DNA of 64,000 bases, from positions 50,285-114,284 of the forward strand of contig CAVWYD010000001.1 in the NCBI GenBank assembly GCA_963759055.1, given 5' to 3'. This DNA is from Thiosocius sp963759055. Lineage in GTDB: Bacteria; Pseudomonadota; Gammaproteobacteria; Chromatiales; Chromatiaceae. The translations under genes were made by a program, and so were the position numbers. A model generated the notes under the pieces. That model saw only the letters and a program-made list of their open reading frames with translations, did no database searches and had not been told where the DNA came from. Positions 46,379 to 55,722 of the stretch are shown in pieces (the stretch's first letter is position 1; each line of letters starts with the position of its first letter).

Positions 46379-47329
46379 ATGAAGATCCAACGCATCGCCC
46401 TTATCGGCGGCTCAGGTTTTGTCGGCAGGCATCTTGCCCGTCGACTGCGTAACCGCGGTTATCAATGCCGCATCATCACACGCCATGCCTACCGCCACCG
46501 TGACCTGCGCACCGTGGCGGAAGTGGTCGAGGCGGACCCGTTTGATCTCGGCCAGCTCACCGCGGCACTGGAAGGCTGTGACGCCGCCGTACACCTCATC
46601 GGCATACTCAACAGTGATGGCAAGAAGCGCAGTTTCCGACGCATGCACGTCGAGCTCGTGGAGAGCGTCGTCACCGCCTGCCATGCGGCAAAGCTCGTGC
46701 GATTACTGCATATGAGCGCGCTGAATGCTGACCAGAGCAGGGGCAGCAGTCACTATCTTCGCAGCAAGGGCGAAGGCGAGAACCGCGCGCACACGCTCGG
46801 GCAACCCGGCATGGCGGTCACCAGTTTCCGACCCTCGGTGATCTTCGGCCCGGATGACAGCTTCCTCAATCGCTTCGCCGCCCTGATGAACATCCCGGGC
46901 CCCCTGCCCCTGGCCTGCCCTGACGCAAGTCTGTCTCCGGTGTACGTCGGTGATGTCGCAGATGCCTTTGCCAATGCGCTGGAAGACCGACAGACCTTCG
47001 GCAGACGTTACGAGCTGTGTGGACCCGAGTCGTACACGCTGGAGCAACTGGTACGCTTCGTTGCGCGGCACACCGGCCATCGCAAGCTCATCATCCGCCT
47101 CCCGGACTGGGCGTCGCGGCTTCAGGCCTCGATCCTGCAGTATTTTCCAGGCAAACCATTCACCCCGGACAACTATGATTCGCTGCGTACCGCGAGTGTC
47201 TGCAATGAAGATGGGCTTGCTGCGCTCGGTGTGACGCCGACCTCGCTGGAAAACGCCGGCATCCGTTTTCTGCAAAAGACTGACAAGAATCAGCGGCGCA
47301 ACTCACTTCGGCAGATCAGCCAGCGCTGA
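46379..47329 (+). CDS. NAD(P)-binding extended SDR, NDUFA9-like
   Basis: A 316-residue Rossmann-fold protein with IALIGGSGFVGRHLARRL at residues 6-23. AAVHLIGIL near residue 70 and FRPSVIFGPDDSFLNRF near residue 145 follow, the latter typical of the complex-I NDUFA9-like atypical SDR group. In bacteria such proteins are linked loosely to quinone or membrane metabolism. The usual SDR YxxxK is represented by HYLRSKGEGE. Substrate unknown. It starts 110 bases after the secreted repeat protein and may be its operon partner. Confidence 0.82.
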   Translation: MKIQRIALIGGSGFVGRHLARRLRNRGYQCRIITRHAYRHRDLRTVAEVVEADPFDLGQLTAALEGCDAAVHLIGILNSDGKKRSFRRMHVELVESVVTACHAAKLVRLLHMSALNADQSRGSSHYLRSKGEGENRAHTLGQPGMAVTSFRPSVIFGPDDSFLNRFAALMNIPGPLPLACPDASLSPVYVGDVADAFANALEDRQTFGRRYELCGPESYTLEQLVRFVARHTGHRKLIIRLPDWASRLQASILQYFPGKPFTPDNYDSLRTASVCNEDGLAALGVTPTSLENAGIRFLQKTDKNQRRNSLRQISQR

Positions 47330-47359
47330 CGCACAGGACGTAAATTTTTCGCACCGGGT

Positions 47360-48412
47360 TCATTCTTTCTCCGCAGCCCGCAGCAGATCCGACATGATCA
47401 TCGAACGCTCAGCCGCCGGGGCAGATCCGATCTTGGCGCAGGCCGCGTGAAAAGCGCTCATATCGCCATCGAGTTGGTTCAGGATGCGTCTGAACGCGGG
47501 CTCCAGCGCATGATAGGTGTTGATGCTCGCCAGATGCGCATTGTTCAACTGCCGGTTCATCCATCGGTCGTAACCCGCATAACCGCCCCAGGCCTGCTTC
47601 AACTCCGCATACTCTTCTTGCAGCAGCTGAAAAACCGCTCGCTTGCGCGCAAGTAACTCACGCCGCTCCGCACCCTTGGCGTACAAGTCGGCCAAACGCT
47701 GACGCGCCTGTTCGAGCAAGCGCAGGAATTCCAGCCGGCGCCGTTCCTGAAGCCGGCGCTCGCCGCGCTGTTGCGCATCGCCATGACTGATGAGCCAGCG
47801 CCGCACCCCCTCTTTTTCCACGACCGTGGCGTAGGATTCGTTGAAGGCACTGTCGCCCTTTACGTACAGGGCCTCATGTGCGAGTTCGTGGAACAGCAAT
47901 CCCGCGATATCCGGCAGCGGCCAGTCGATGATCGTGCTGGGCAGCGGGTCGCTGAACCAGCCCAGAGTCGAGTAGGCGGGAATCGGCTCGACCGCCGTAT
48001 CCCAGCCTTCGCCGGCCAGAGCTGCTGCATAGTCATGTGCGGCCTGTTTATCGAAATAACCGCGATAGGCGGCACAGCCAAGCACCGGATAACACCATTG
48101 GCGCGGAGTCAGGGAATCCACCGGCGTCGCCACCACGTTCCAGACCAGGGCCTCGCGCTGCACGTCCGCGTACAGACGGTAGCTGTCGGTCTCGGGCAGC
48201 GCCAGCTCTTCGACCGCAAACCGGCGAAACTTCGGCAGAACCTGCAATTGCCCGCGCACCGTGCCTGGGGTTGTTGGATCGGCAATGACGTCCTCAACCG
48301 GTCGCGAAGCGGCCATTACACCCAGCTGTCCACGCACCGATTGTCCGTAGTAGCCAAACGATCCGCAGCCGCCCAGCAAGAGCGACATCAGCACTGGCAG
48401 GTCGCGGCGCAT
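47360..48412 (-). CDS. putative zinc aminopeptidase lipoprotein
   Basis: A 350-residue protein with a lipoprotein signal (LPVLMSLLLGGCGS, lipid cysteine near residue 16). A zinc-protease motif LLFHELAHEALY (HExxH) lies near residue 173, followed by a glutamate in SAFNESYATVVE, as in the putative aminopeptidase family PF10023. It would be anchored in the periplasm. It follows the preceding lipoprotein gene after only 4 bases, so the two are coupled. ATG 48412 fits the lipobox; an upstream GTG start would overlap the neighbour. Confidence 0.82.
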   Translation of the reverse strand: MRRDLPVLMSLLLGGCGSFGYYGQSVRGQLGVMAASRPVEDVIADPTTPGTVRGQLQVLPKFRRFAVEELALPETDSYRLYADVQREALVWNVVATPVDSLTPRQWCYPVLGCAAYRGYFDKQAAHDYAAALAGEGWDTAVEPIPAYSTLGWFSDPLPSTIIDWPLPDIAGLLFHELAHEALYVKGDSAFNESYATVVEKEGVRRWLISHGDAQQRGERRLQERRRLEFLRLLEQARQRLADLYAKGAERRELLARKRAVFQLLQEEYAELKQAWGGYAGYDRWMNRQLNNAHLASINTYHALEPAFRRILNQLDGDMSAFHAACAKIGSAPAAERSMIMSDLLRAAEKE

Positions 48413-48416
48413 GCGA

Positions 48417-49121
48417 TCAGATAGGGAAAAATACGGCCGAGGTGACACGCTGGATCACATTCTTTATCTGGCGGTTACTGCCGTCAGCAACCACCTTCGC
48501 CATGAGATCCTGCAATGCAATCAGCTTGCCGGCCAGCCTCTCGAAGCTGAGGTTGCCATTTCCCTGCAGAGAGTTGCTCAGCAAGAACAGATGACCGCTG
48601 CTGTCACGATCATGTCGCAGCTTCCAGAATGCAATCTCGAAATTGCGTGCCAGGTAATACAACTTCTGCGGATCGAGAACGTCGAACATATAAAACGCAT
48701 CCTTGCCATCGTAGGCATCCATCATCATCGTACGCAGACCCTCGATGAAGGCGGCCACCCGGTCCCCGTAAAATTCCTCGTCGAATGCCAGGCCTATAGC
48801 CTCCGCAGAGCGCTTGCCGTTCAACCCGGGATAATGGGTCAGGCGGCGAGGCCCGAACAGGGCATTCAGTGCCGCCTCCCGGTCTGCATAGCGTCCCCGC
48901 TGCAGCTGGTTGGGATTTCGCACGTAAAGTTTGCGTGCGTATTCGCGCAAGTATCGCAGGCTGTGACGGACATTGATCTCGGCCATCATGTCACCGTCGC
49001 TCTTGCCCACAGCGCTGATATCGAAGTCCTCGGCCTGCACAGGCTGGTTCCTGGCCGGGCGTTGCTGACAACCAAGCAGCAGAATCAGCGCACAGACGAA
49101 CAATAACCTAGAGACGTTCAC
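48417..49121 (-). CDS. lipoprotein of unknown function
   Basis: A 234-residue protein. The GTG at 49121 follows a strong GAGGGA site and gives a clean lipoprotein signal (MNVSRLLFVCALILLLGCQQ, lipid cysteine at residue 18). The remainder is soluble and helical, with SLRYLREYARKLYVRNPNQ near residue 52 and paired aromatic segments. No family was named with certainty. It overlaps the end of the MidA-like gene by 14 bases and precedes the aminopeptidase gene, forming a three-gene transcript. Confidence 0.72.
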   Translation of the reverse strand: MNVSRLLFVCALILLLGCQQRPARNQPVQAEDFDISAVGKSDGDMMAEINVRHSLRYLREYARKLYVRNPNQLQRGRYADREAALNALFGPRRLTHYPGLNGKRSAEAIGLAFDEEFYGDRVAAFIEGLRTMMMDAYDGKDAFYMFDVLDPQKLYYLARNFEIAFWKLRHDRDSSGHLFLLSNSLQGNGNLSFERLAGKLIALQDLMAKVVADGSNRQIKNVIQRVTSAVFFPI

Positions 49122-50277
49122 GCATATCCCTCGAACGGAATCCTGACAGCGTCGCCCGCGCCTCGCGCGCCAGCGCCATGACCTTGAAGCGCTCACCCAT
49201 CTCGCCGGGCAGCGTGAGCTTTTTTACGCCTTGCATCAGGCTCAGGTGCCGCTTCAGATCATTGGGATCGGACGTGCTCAGCATCTGTTCCAGGCCACTG
49301 TCAATGAGAAAATGTGCCTGCGTGGTGTAGCCGGACAGCTCGAAGCCAAGCGCCACTGCGGCCTGCGCCAATGCCGTGAAATCAACATTGGCAGTCATGT
49401 CCTGCAGCCCCGGCAGCAGATAGGGATCGGCATGGGCACGGTGACGAAAATGGCAGATCAGCGTTCCCAGGCTGCGTTCCGCATGATAGTACTCGCGCTG
49501 CGCATAACCATAGTCGATCAATATGAGATAGCCTGCGTCCAGGCTGGCGGCCACCGCCTTGAGCCAGGGGCCGAGACGCATATTGAGCTCAGAGCTGTAA
49601 CCCTCGCTCACAGCGGTAGCGTCCGGCCACAGCTTTTCGAGTGCCTCCGCAAGCCCCGGACTCTGCAGTGGCTTCCAGCGATCGCAAAAGGTGCCACCTG
49701 CCACGGCCACTGCCAGCTCCTGCCAGGCACCCTCGACGCGCCTGAAGCGGTGCACCGGCATCGCATCCAGCAGCTCATTGCCTACCAGCACGCCACGAAA
49801 CCCCGCGGCGGGCATCTCTGTCAGCCATACGACCCGCGGCAACAGGTGCGGCACACCATGACTCAGGGTATCGAACTGAGCCTGCTGCAGGCTCGGGCTG
49901 AGCTCGAGGATCTGGTAACGCTCGGGCAAGGCATCCAGCGTCTCCAGCTCGGCCAGCATATCCGTCGCCATGCGACCGGATCCCGCCCCGACCTCCAGTA
50001 CCGAGCCACCACCCAGATTAAGCAGACATTCAGCCACCTGGCGCGCCAGACAGCGACTGAACAAGGGCGATACCTCGGGCGCGGTGACAAAGTCGCCTGC
50101 CTCACCAAACTTCCTGCGGCCGTTGACGTAATAGCCCAGCCCCGGCGCATACAGGGCCGTCTCCATGTAACGGTCGAACGGCAGTGCGCCACCGGCAGAC
50201 TCGATCTGCGCGGTCAGCCTGCCGCGCATCTCGCCCAGCAGAGACGCTTCAGCGTCCGTCAGTTCCGGTAAGTGCAA
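49108..50277 (-). CDS. class I SAM methyltransferase of the MidA/NDUFAF7 family
   Basis: About 389 residues with the family start IPFDRYMETALYAPGLGYY (here LPFDRYMETALYAP). GDFVTAPEVSPLFSRCLARQ near residue 70, SAM motif I VLEVGAGSGRMATDML near residue 95 and LIDYGYAQREYYH near residue 275 follow. The mitochondrial relative methylates a complex I subunit; the bacterial targets are unknown. The TTG at 50277 with GGGGAG seven bases upstream gives the usual N-terminus. The open frame reaches another TTG at 50340. Divergent from folM. Confidence 0.85.
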   Translation of the reverse strand: MHLPELTDAEASLLGEMRGRLTAQIESAGGALPFDRYMETALYAPGLGYYVNGRRKFGEAGDFVTAPEVSPLFSRCLARQVAECLLNLGGGSVLEVGAGSGRMATDMLAELETLDALPERYQILELSPSLQQAQFDTLSHGVPHLLPRVVWLTEMPAAGFRGVLVGNELLDAMPVHRFRRVEGAWQELAVAVAGGTFCDRWKPLQSPGLAEALEKLWPDATAVSEGYSSELNMRLGPWLKAVAASLDAGYLILIDYGYAQREYYHAERSLGTLICHFRHRAHADPYLLPGLQDMTANVDFTALAQAAVALGFELSGYTTQAHFLIDSGLEQMLSTSDPNDLKRHLSLMQGVKKLTLPGEMGERFKVMALAREARATLSGFRSRDMRERL

Positions 50278-50446
50278 AAAACAGCTCCCCGCGGACGGTT
50301 GATCAGCAAACACACACCGTTTGCTATAGTCAAAGGCCAATTATTCATGCCGCGCAGTTTAGCCCGCGCAGCGATTGAATACTTGATACCGGATACCGGC
50401 GGCCTGCTTTTCGGCTTTTTCATCATGCAGGCCCGCATTCAGGGAG

Positions 50447-51205
50447 ATGTACTTGAAGCAGTCTGAGATCCTGCAGGGGAAGACGGCCCTGATCACCGGC
50501 GGCGCCGCCCGCCTGGGCGCCAGCATTGCGCGCCATCTGCACGCTGCAGGCGCACGCGTAGTGATCCATTATCGCCGTTCTTCAGCTCCCGCGCAGGCAC
50601 TGTGTGATGAGCTGCTGGCCGCGCGTGCGGCATCGGCGACAACGGTCCGGGGCGACCTGATCGACCCTGAGTCCTGGCCCCGACTGGTGGAGGTGGCGAT
50701 CGACTTTGGCGGGGGCCTGGATATCCTGATCAACAATGCGTCGAGTTATTATCCCACGCCGGTCGGTGAGGCGACCACGGCGCAGTGGGATGACCTGTTC
50801 GGCAGCAATGCGCGCGCGCCTTTCTTCCTGGCGCAGGCCGCGGCGGCAGAGCTGCGCAGGCGTCGTGGCTGCATCGTCAACATGGTCGATATTCATGCCG
50901 AAAGGCCAATCGCGGACCATCCTGTCTACTGCATGGCGAAGGCGGCCAACGCAATGATGGTCAAGGCGCTTGCACGGGACCTGGCACCTGAGGTGCGGGT
51001 CAACGGCATCGCGCCGGGCGCCGCCCTTTGGCCGGAGGAGGCAATTGCAGACACCGAGAAACAGGAGATCCTGAAACGCATTCCCCTACAGCGGGCCGCC
51101 GGGGCGGATCAGATCGCGGCGGCCGTGATGTTCATGGTGACAGGGCCAGATTACATCACCGGCCAGATCCTGGCGGTGGACGGCGGGCGCAGCGTACAGC
51201 AGTAG
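50447..51205 (+). CDS. folM: pteridine reductase-like short-chain dehydrogenase
   Basis: A 252-residue SDR with TALITGGAARLGASIARHL at residues 13-31, catalytic YCMAKAANAM near residue 164 and the NNASSYYPTPVGE stretch characteristic of the pteridine reductase/FolM group. It reduces dihydrobiopterin- or dihydrofolate-type substrates with NADPH. The closeness of folK and folB supports a pterin role. AGGGAG lies directly on ATG 50447, so TTG 50453 is an equally likely start. It overlaps the convergent GGDEF gene by 50 bases at the 3' end. Confidence 0.87.
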   Translation: MYLKQSEILQGKTALITGGAARLGASIARHLHAAGARVVIHYRRSSAPAQALCDELLAARAASATTVRGDLIDPESWPRLVEVAIDFGGGLDILINNASSYYPTPVGEATTAQWDDLFGSNARAPFFLAQAAAAELRRRRGCIVNMVDIHAERPIADHPVYCMAKAANAMMVKALARDLAPEVRVNGIAPGAALWPEEAIADTEKQEILKRIPLQRAAGADQIAAAVMFMVTGPDYITGQILAVDGGRSVQQ

Positions 51206-52634
51206 CAGACTCCAGTGGGCTGCTTTCGGAGTGAATACATACGCGATTACGCCCCGCTCGCTTGGCTTCGTAGCAGGCACTGTCTGCATCGTGTAGCGCG
51301 TCTTCCGGTGAGGAATGACCTGGCCTGAGCTCCACCAGGCCGATGCTGACCTCAAGCCGATGGGTTCCGTGCTTGCCGGTGAATTCGTAACGCTGGACCG
51401 CTTCGCGGATGTTTTCCGCGATCGCGCAAGCGTCGAGTAAGCGGCAGTCCTCGAGTATCACCGCAAACTCATCGCCGCCCGGGCGCGCCACCACGTCCGC
51501 CGTGCGGACCTCTTGGCGCAGCAAGGAACCGATATCGCGCAATACCTGATCACCCGCCCGATGGCCTTCCGCGTCGTTGAGATCTTTGAACCTGTCCAGG
51601 TCCAGAAACACAAGCACATGGTTCGTCTCTTCGCCGACCCGTTGCAGTGTTGTCTCGAGACGCTCCATGAAAACATGACGGTTCTCCAGACCTGTCAGTG
51701 GATCATGGCTTGCCAGCCAGGAGACCTCCTCACGCATATTCATCTCATGACGCGCACTGCTGATCATCATGCCGGTGAATACCACCACCCAGATCAGACT
51801 CACATCCAGGTAAAGTATTCCCAGATCGGTCTGCGCCAGACTCTCCGCGGGCAACCAGGCCGCAGACAGCAGCATGACGACCACAGCCATCACACCAAGC
51901 ACCAGAACCAGGATCTGATCTCCACGCTGCGCGACCAATACGAAAACGGGGATCAACAGGTAAAGGACCAGCGGCGATGAGATATCAACCACCTGCAGCA
52001 TACCAACAGCGGTAACCAGCATCGTCACTGCGCAGGCGACCAGCAGCTGGATCAGCTGTTTGCCTCCGAGGTGGATCGATCGCCGGGCCACGACCACAAG
52101 CCCGAAACCGCCGACTATCAGGAATCCGACACTGTTGCCCAGCCACCACAGCAACCACAATCGCAGCAGATCAAATTCGCTGCCACCGAGAATCTGAAAA
52201 GCGATGCTGCCCGCAGTGGCACTGAACACTGGTCCGAGCACCGGACCGACAGCCACGAACAACAGCGCATCACGCAGATGACGCAGGCCTGGATCAATAC
52301 CGGTGCGACGCAGAATGTATGCCGGAACCCCCGCCTCAAGCATACTGCCGGCTGCCGATACGGCGGCGACCTCGACCGGCAGGCCGACCACCCAGCCAAG
52401 CGCCAGCATCGCAGGCAGCAGTGCGATGACTTGACCAAGGCCAAACCAATACACCATGGCGAACGCGAACCCGGACGCCGGCCATGCGGGCGTAACGCCG
52501 GTCTGCGCCGATTGCAGCTGCAGACCGGCCATGCCGAGAACGAAATAACCGGCAATGAAAAAGAGAAATATGACTACTGGCCGAACAACGCCTGTCGGGG
52601 TCTGTATCGGATCGGTTCTGTTGCGGTTGCTCAA
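51156..52634 (-). CDS. MASE1-type membrane diguanylate cyclase
   Basis: About 492 residues. The N-terminal 300 residues form an eight-or-more-helix MASE1 sensor (TPAWPASGFAFAMVYWFGLG near residue 50). A GGDEF domain follows, with SHDPLTGLENRHVFMERLE near residue 320, LDLDRFKDLNDAEGHRAGD, and an intact RPGGDEFAVILED active site near residue 393. It should make cyclic di-GMP from GTP. The signal sensed is unknown. TTG 52634 with AGGAGG four bases upstream decides the start. Its C-terminal tail overlaps folM. Confidence 0.9.
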   Translation of the reverse strand: MSNRNRTDPIQTPTGVVRPVVIFLFFIAGYFVLGMAGLQLQSAQTGVTPAWPASGFAFAMVYWFGLGQVIALLPAMLALGWVVGLPVEVAAVSAAGSMLEAGVPAYILRRTGIDPGLRHLRDALLFVAVGPVLGPVFSATAGSIAFQILGGSEFDLLRLWLLWWLGNSVGFLIVGGFGLVVVARRSIHLGGKQLIQLLVACAVTMLVTAVGMLQVVDISSPLVLYLLIPVFVLVAQRGDQILVLVLGVMAVVVMLLSAAWLPAESLAQTDLGILYLDVSLIWVVVFTGMMISSARHEMNMREEVSWLASHDPLTGLENRHVFMERLETTLQRVGEETNHVLVFLDLDRFKDLNDAEGHRAGDQVLRDIGSLLRQEVRTADVVARPGGDEFAVILEDCRLLDACAIAENIREAVQRYEFTGKHGTHRLEVSIGLVELRPGHSSPEDALHDADSACYEAKRAGRNRVCIHSESSPLESATAVRCARRPPPGSGR

Positions 52635-52645
52635 ACGGCCTCCTG

Positions 52646-52712
52646 GCAGCCTGTCGGACCTAACACTGTTTGGCTGCAAATCCCTGGATAGCGATCAAGT
52701 CCGACAGGCTGC
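52646..52712. repeat. long inverted repeat (REP-like hairpin) between folK and the GGDEF gene
   Basis: GCAGCCTGTCGGAC at 52646-52659 is the exact reverse complement of GTCCGACAGGCTGC at 52699-52712, with a 39-base loop. The right arm touches the folK stop codon. It could act as a terminator for folK or be one copy of a dispersed REP-type repeat. No second copy was noticed in this window. Confidence 0.65.
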
Positions 52713-53221
52713 TAGCCGGATTCGTTCATCCATGGCGGATTTTCCATACGCCGTAATCCTTCCGGATTGCCGACTGCAAAGCGCTCCCACAGGCTATGGT
52801 AGCTCTCTCCAAGCTCGGGGTGTATCTCGTCCCCCGCGACGTCGGCCAGCGGGGCGAGGACGAAGGCATAGCGCAGAATCTCATCGCGTGGCAGGGCCTT
52901 GCCACCTTCGTCCGTAACAGCGTCACCATAGGTCAGAAGATCGAGGTCAAGGGTTCGCGCCGCAAATTTCCCACCACTGCGCTCACGGCCATGACGCGCT
53001 TCAATATCGCGCATCAGGCCATGCAATGTGGAGGGCGTGAGCAAGGTGTCGAATCCGATAACCAGATTGAAAAAGGCGTCACCCTTGAATCCCACCGCCT
53101 CGGTTTCATAGACCGGTGACACGACGAGCTCACCGAAGGTCTCGCGCAGATCCGCCAGCGCCGCGCGGATATGCTGTTCGCGTTCGATGTTGCTGCCGAC
53201 ACTGACCCAGACACGCGGCAT
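52712..53221 (-). CDS. folK: 2-amino-4-hydroxy-6-hydroxymethyldihydropteridine pyrophosphokinase
   Basis: A 169-residue enzyme that pyrophosphorylates hydroxymethyl-dihydropterin in folate synthesis. Motifs are VWVSVGSNIEREQHIRAAL near residue 4, then SPVYETEAVGFKGDAFFN, and RTLDLDLLTYGD near residue 90, the catalytic magnesium Asp pair. ATG 53221 overlaps the folB stop (ATGA). The 3' end runs into the 14-bp inverted repeat. Confidence 0.95.
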   Translation of the reverse strand: MPRVWVSVGSNIEREQHIRAALADLRETFGELVVSPVYETEAVGFKGDAFFNLVIGFDTLLTPSTLHGLMRDIEARHGRERSGGKFAARTLDLDLLTYGDAVTDEGGKALPRDEILRYAFVLAPLADVAGDEIHPELGESYHSLWERFAVGNPEGLRRMENPPWMNESG

Positions 53222-53577
53222 CAATAGCGCTCCCCGCGTTCGATGATCACACCCACGTCGGTGGCACCACGCACGGCGCCCTTCTTGTTGAGGGTAAGGC
53301 GTACCCAGCGCACGCCGTATTCGTCGCGGATAATCTGGGCGCAACGCTCTGCCAGGGTCTCGACCAGCTGAAACTCACTCTCACTGACAAACTGGGTCAG
53401 ACGCTTGGCCACGGATTTGTAATTCAGGGTGTCCGCAATATCGTCAGACTCAGCGGCTCGGGCAACGTCGGCACTCATCTCGAGATCGAAGATGATGGTC
53501 TGGCGGGTACGTCGCTCCCAGCCGTAGATCCCGATCACGGTGTCGATACGCAGATCGCGCAGGAAGACGATATCCAT
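53221..53577 (-). CDS. folB: dihydroneopterin aldolase
   Basis: A 118-residue enzyme that splits dihydroneopterin to hydroxymethyl-dihydropterin and glycolaldehyde, just before FolK in folate synthesis. It shows DIVFLRDLRIDTVIGIYGWE at the start, TLNYKSVAKRLTQFV near residue 52 and a catalytic lysine in VRLTLNKKGAVRGA. Coupled to folK by an ATGA overlap. Start ATG 53577 is chosen over an upstream alternative at 53601. Divergent from plsY. Confidence 0.95.
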   Translation of the reverse strand: MDIVFLRDLRIDTVIGIYGWERRTRQTIIFDLEMSADVARAAESDDIADTLNYKSVAKRLTQFVSESEFQLVETLAERCAQIIRDEYGVRWVRLTLNKKGAVRGATDVGVIIERGERY

Positions 53578-53730
53578 CTCATTAGAACCCGTTCTTGACA
53601 CCCGTCGATGTTAACAGCTCAGGTCGTTACCCGTGACCTGGGACCCTGCCGCCAGGCCGCATAAATGGGCCGCAGCGCCCCAACTCACATCCCGTACAAT
53701 AACCGGACCACCCGAGGAGCCCTGATCAAC

Positions 53731-54327
53731 ATGCTGGACCTGTCACTCGTCATTGCGGCCTATCTGCTGGGATCGATATCAAGCGCGATCATCGTTTGCC
53801 GGCTGATGGGCCTCGCGGATCCGCGCACCCAGGGTTCCAACAATCCCGGCGCGACCAATGTCCTGCGGATGGCCGGAAAAAAGGCAGCGGCCGTCACGCT
53901 GTTGGGCGACAGCCTCAAGGGTTTCCTGCCGGTATTCGCCTGCCATTTGCTTGACCGCAGCGAACTGGTATTCGCGCTGGTCGGGGGGGCTGCGTTTCTC
54001 GGTCATCTGTACCCGATATTCTTCGGCTTCAAGGGGGGCAAAGGCGTGGCGACCGCCCTCGGCGTCCAGTTCGGCTGGAGCTGGACGATCGGCGCAGCCG
54101 TTGGGGCAAGCTGGCTCTTCATGGCCAAGGTAGCCAATATCTCTTCGCTGGCCGCATTGATTTCAATGTCTCTGGCGCCGTTGTATATCTGGCTGCTTTG
54201 GCCAGCGCCTGAACTGATCGTTATGCAGATCCTGATCACCCTGCTGCTGATCTGGCGGCACCGCAGCAACATCGAGAAGCTGCTGAAGGGGGACGAGGGC
54301 CCAATTTCAACGTCGTCGACGGACTGA
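53731..54327 (+). CDS. plsY: glycerol-3-phosphate acyltransferase PlsY
   Basis: A 198-residue polytopic membrane enzyme that acylates glycerol 3-phosphate from acyl-phosphate, the first step of phospholipid synthesis. All three conserved cytoplasmic loops are visible: GSISSAIIVCRLMGLADPR, GSNNPGATNVLRMAGKKAA and GHLYPIFFGFKGGKGVATALG. GGAG ten bases upstream supports ATG 53731; the longer frame from 53665 is rejected. It converges on tsaD, with PlsC elsewhere in the window completing phosphatidate synthesis. Confidence 0.95.
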   Translation: MLDLSLVIAAYLLGSISSAIIVCRLMGLADPRTQGSNNPGATNVLRMAGKKAAAVTLLGDSLKGFLPVFACHLLDRSELVFALVGGAAFLGHLYPIFFGFKGGKGVATALGVQFGWSWTIGAAVGASWLFMAKVANISSLAALISMSLAPLYIWLLWPAPELIVMQILITLLLIWRHRSNIEKLLKGDEGPISTSSTD

Positions 54328-54339
54328 GTTCAACCCGGC

Positions 54340-55375
54340 CTACTGCCCGGCCGCGAGCTCCTGCATCGGCCAGCGTGGCCGGATACCGAAAGCCAATGAT
54401 TCCCGCTGACCCTGCCGCAGCCGCTGCCAGCCGGCATAGGCGATCATCGCACCGTTATCCGTGCACAACTCGGCCCGCGGATAGTAGGCGCGCCCGCCCA
54501 TGTCCGCCATCAATCGATCCACGCGGGCGCGCAGGACGCGGTTGGCGCTGACGCCGCCGGCCATGACCAGTGCACGGCTGCCCGTCTGCTCGACCGCCCG
54601 GCGGCACTTGATCGCCAGGGTTTCGACCACCGCATCCTCGAAAGCGCGCGCAATATCGGCATGCAGCTGCCCAAGCTCGCCTTCCGACGTAAATTCAGAT
54701 TGCTGACGCAGCGTGGTCAGGGCGAAAGTCTTGAGGCCCGGAAAAACTGAAATCCAGCCCCGGCCGATCGGTCATCGGCCGTGGGAACCGGAATCTGCCC
54801 GGATCACCCTGCTGCGCCAGTTGCGCCAGGGCCGGCCCGCCCGGGTAACCGAGGCCGAGCATTTTCGCCGTCTTGTCGAACGCCTCACCAGCGGCGTCGT
54901 CAAGCGATTCACCCAGTAGTTCGTAGTCGCCAACGCTGGCGACTTGCACCAGCTGGGTATGGCCACCGGATACCAGCAGCGCCACGAACGGGAATTCAGG
55001 GACGTCGGATTCCAGCATCGGGGCGAGCAGATGGCCCTCCATATGATGGATACCCAGGGCCGGCACCCGCCAGGCCCAGGCGAGGCTGCGCGCAAACGCG
55101 GCACCGACCAGCAGCGCTCCGGCGAGCCCGGGTCCCGCCGTGTACGCCACAGCATCGATTTCACCACCCTCCAGGCCCAGATCTGCCAGCAGCTGCCTGA
55201 TCATGGGTGCCAGTTTGCGGACGTGATCGCGCGAGGCCAGTTCAGGCACCACGCCGCCATAATCGACGTGCAGCGGGATCTGGCTGTAAACCGCATGTCC
55301 AAGCAGACCGTGGTCGCCCTCGTACACGGCAACACCGGTCTCATCGCAGGATGTTTCGATGCCCAGCACTTTCAT
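54340..55375 (-). CDS. tsaD: tRNA N6-threonylcarbamoyladenosine transferase TsaD, one frameshift as sequenced
   Basis: Transfers threonylcarbamoyl to A37 of ANN-decoding tRNAs, an essential function. The first piece (55375 to about 54740) begins MKVLGIETSCDETGVAVYEG and contains HHMEGHLLAPML with the metal histidines and LLVSGGHTQLV. The second piece reads LKTFALTTLRQQSEF through MAGGVSANRVLR and ELCTDNGAMIAYAG. One extra base in the GC run at 54735-54740 separates them; removing it restores DFSFSG-LKTFA. Corrected length is about 344 residues, normal for TsaD. Because the gene is essential, sequence error is the best explanation. It is divergent from rpsU, as usual. Confidence 0.9.
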
Positions 55376-55496
55376 GTCATTGAAACCTTTGCATTTCGGG
55401 AAACGACGCATTAGAATTTCGCGCCTTTCCCGGCTTTGGTGGTTTTTCCGTGGTCGCGAAACATTCATTCTAACTGTTTGTTGATTCGAGGAAGCA

Positions 55497-55712
55497 ATGC
55501 CGCACGTACGCGTCAAAGAAAACGAACCCTTCGAAGTCGCCATGCGCCGCTTCAAACGCTCCTGTGAAAAGGCCGGTGTACTGGCCGAAGTTCGCCGCCG
55601 CGAGTTCTACGAGAAGCCCACCTGGGAGCGCAAGCGCAAGGCCGCTGCCGCCGTCAAGCGCTGGCAGAAAAAGGCCGGTCGCGACGTCCGCCGGTTCGAA
55701 CGCCTTTACTAA
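55497..55712 (+). CDS. rpsU: 30S ribosomal protein S21
   Basis: A 71-residue basic protein beginning MPHVRVKENEPFEVAMRRFK, with the family's CEKAGVLAEVRRREFYEKP. S21 sits near the 3' end of 16S rRNA and aids initiation. A GAGGAAG ribosome site lies just before the ATG. It opens the classic macromolecular-synthesis operon rpsU-yqeY-dnaG-rpoD and is divergent from tsaD. Confidence 0.98.
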   Translation: MPHVRVKENEPFEVAMRRFKRSCEKAGVLAEVRRREFYEKPTWERKRKAAAAVKRWQKKAGRDVRRFERLY

Positions 55713-55722
55713 TCCACCCCTT

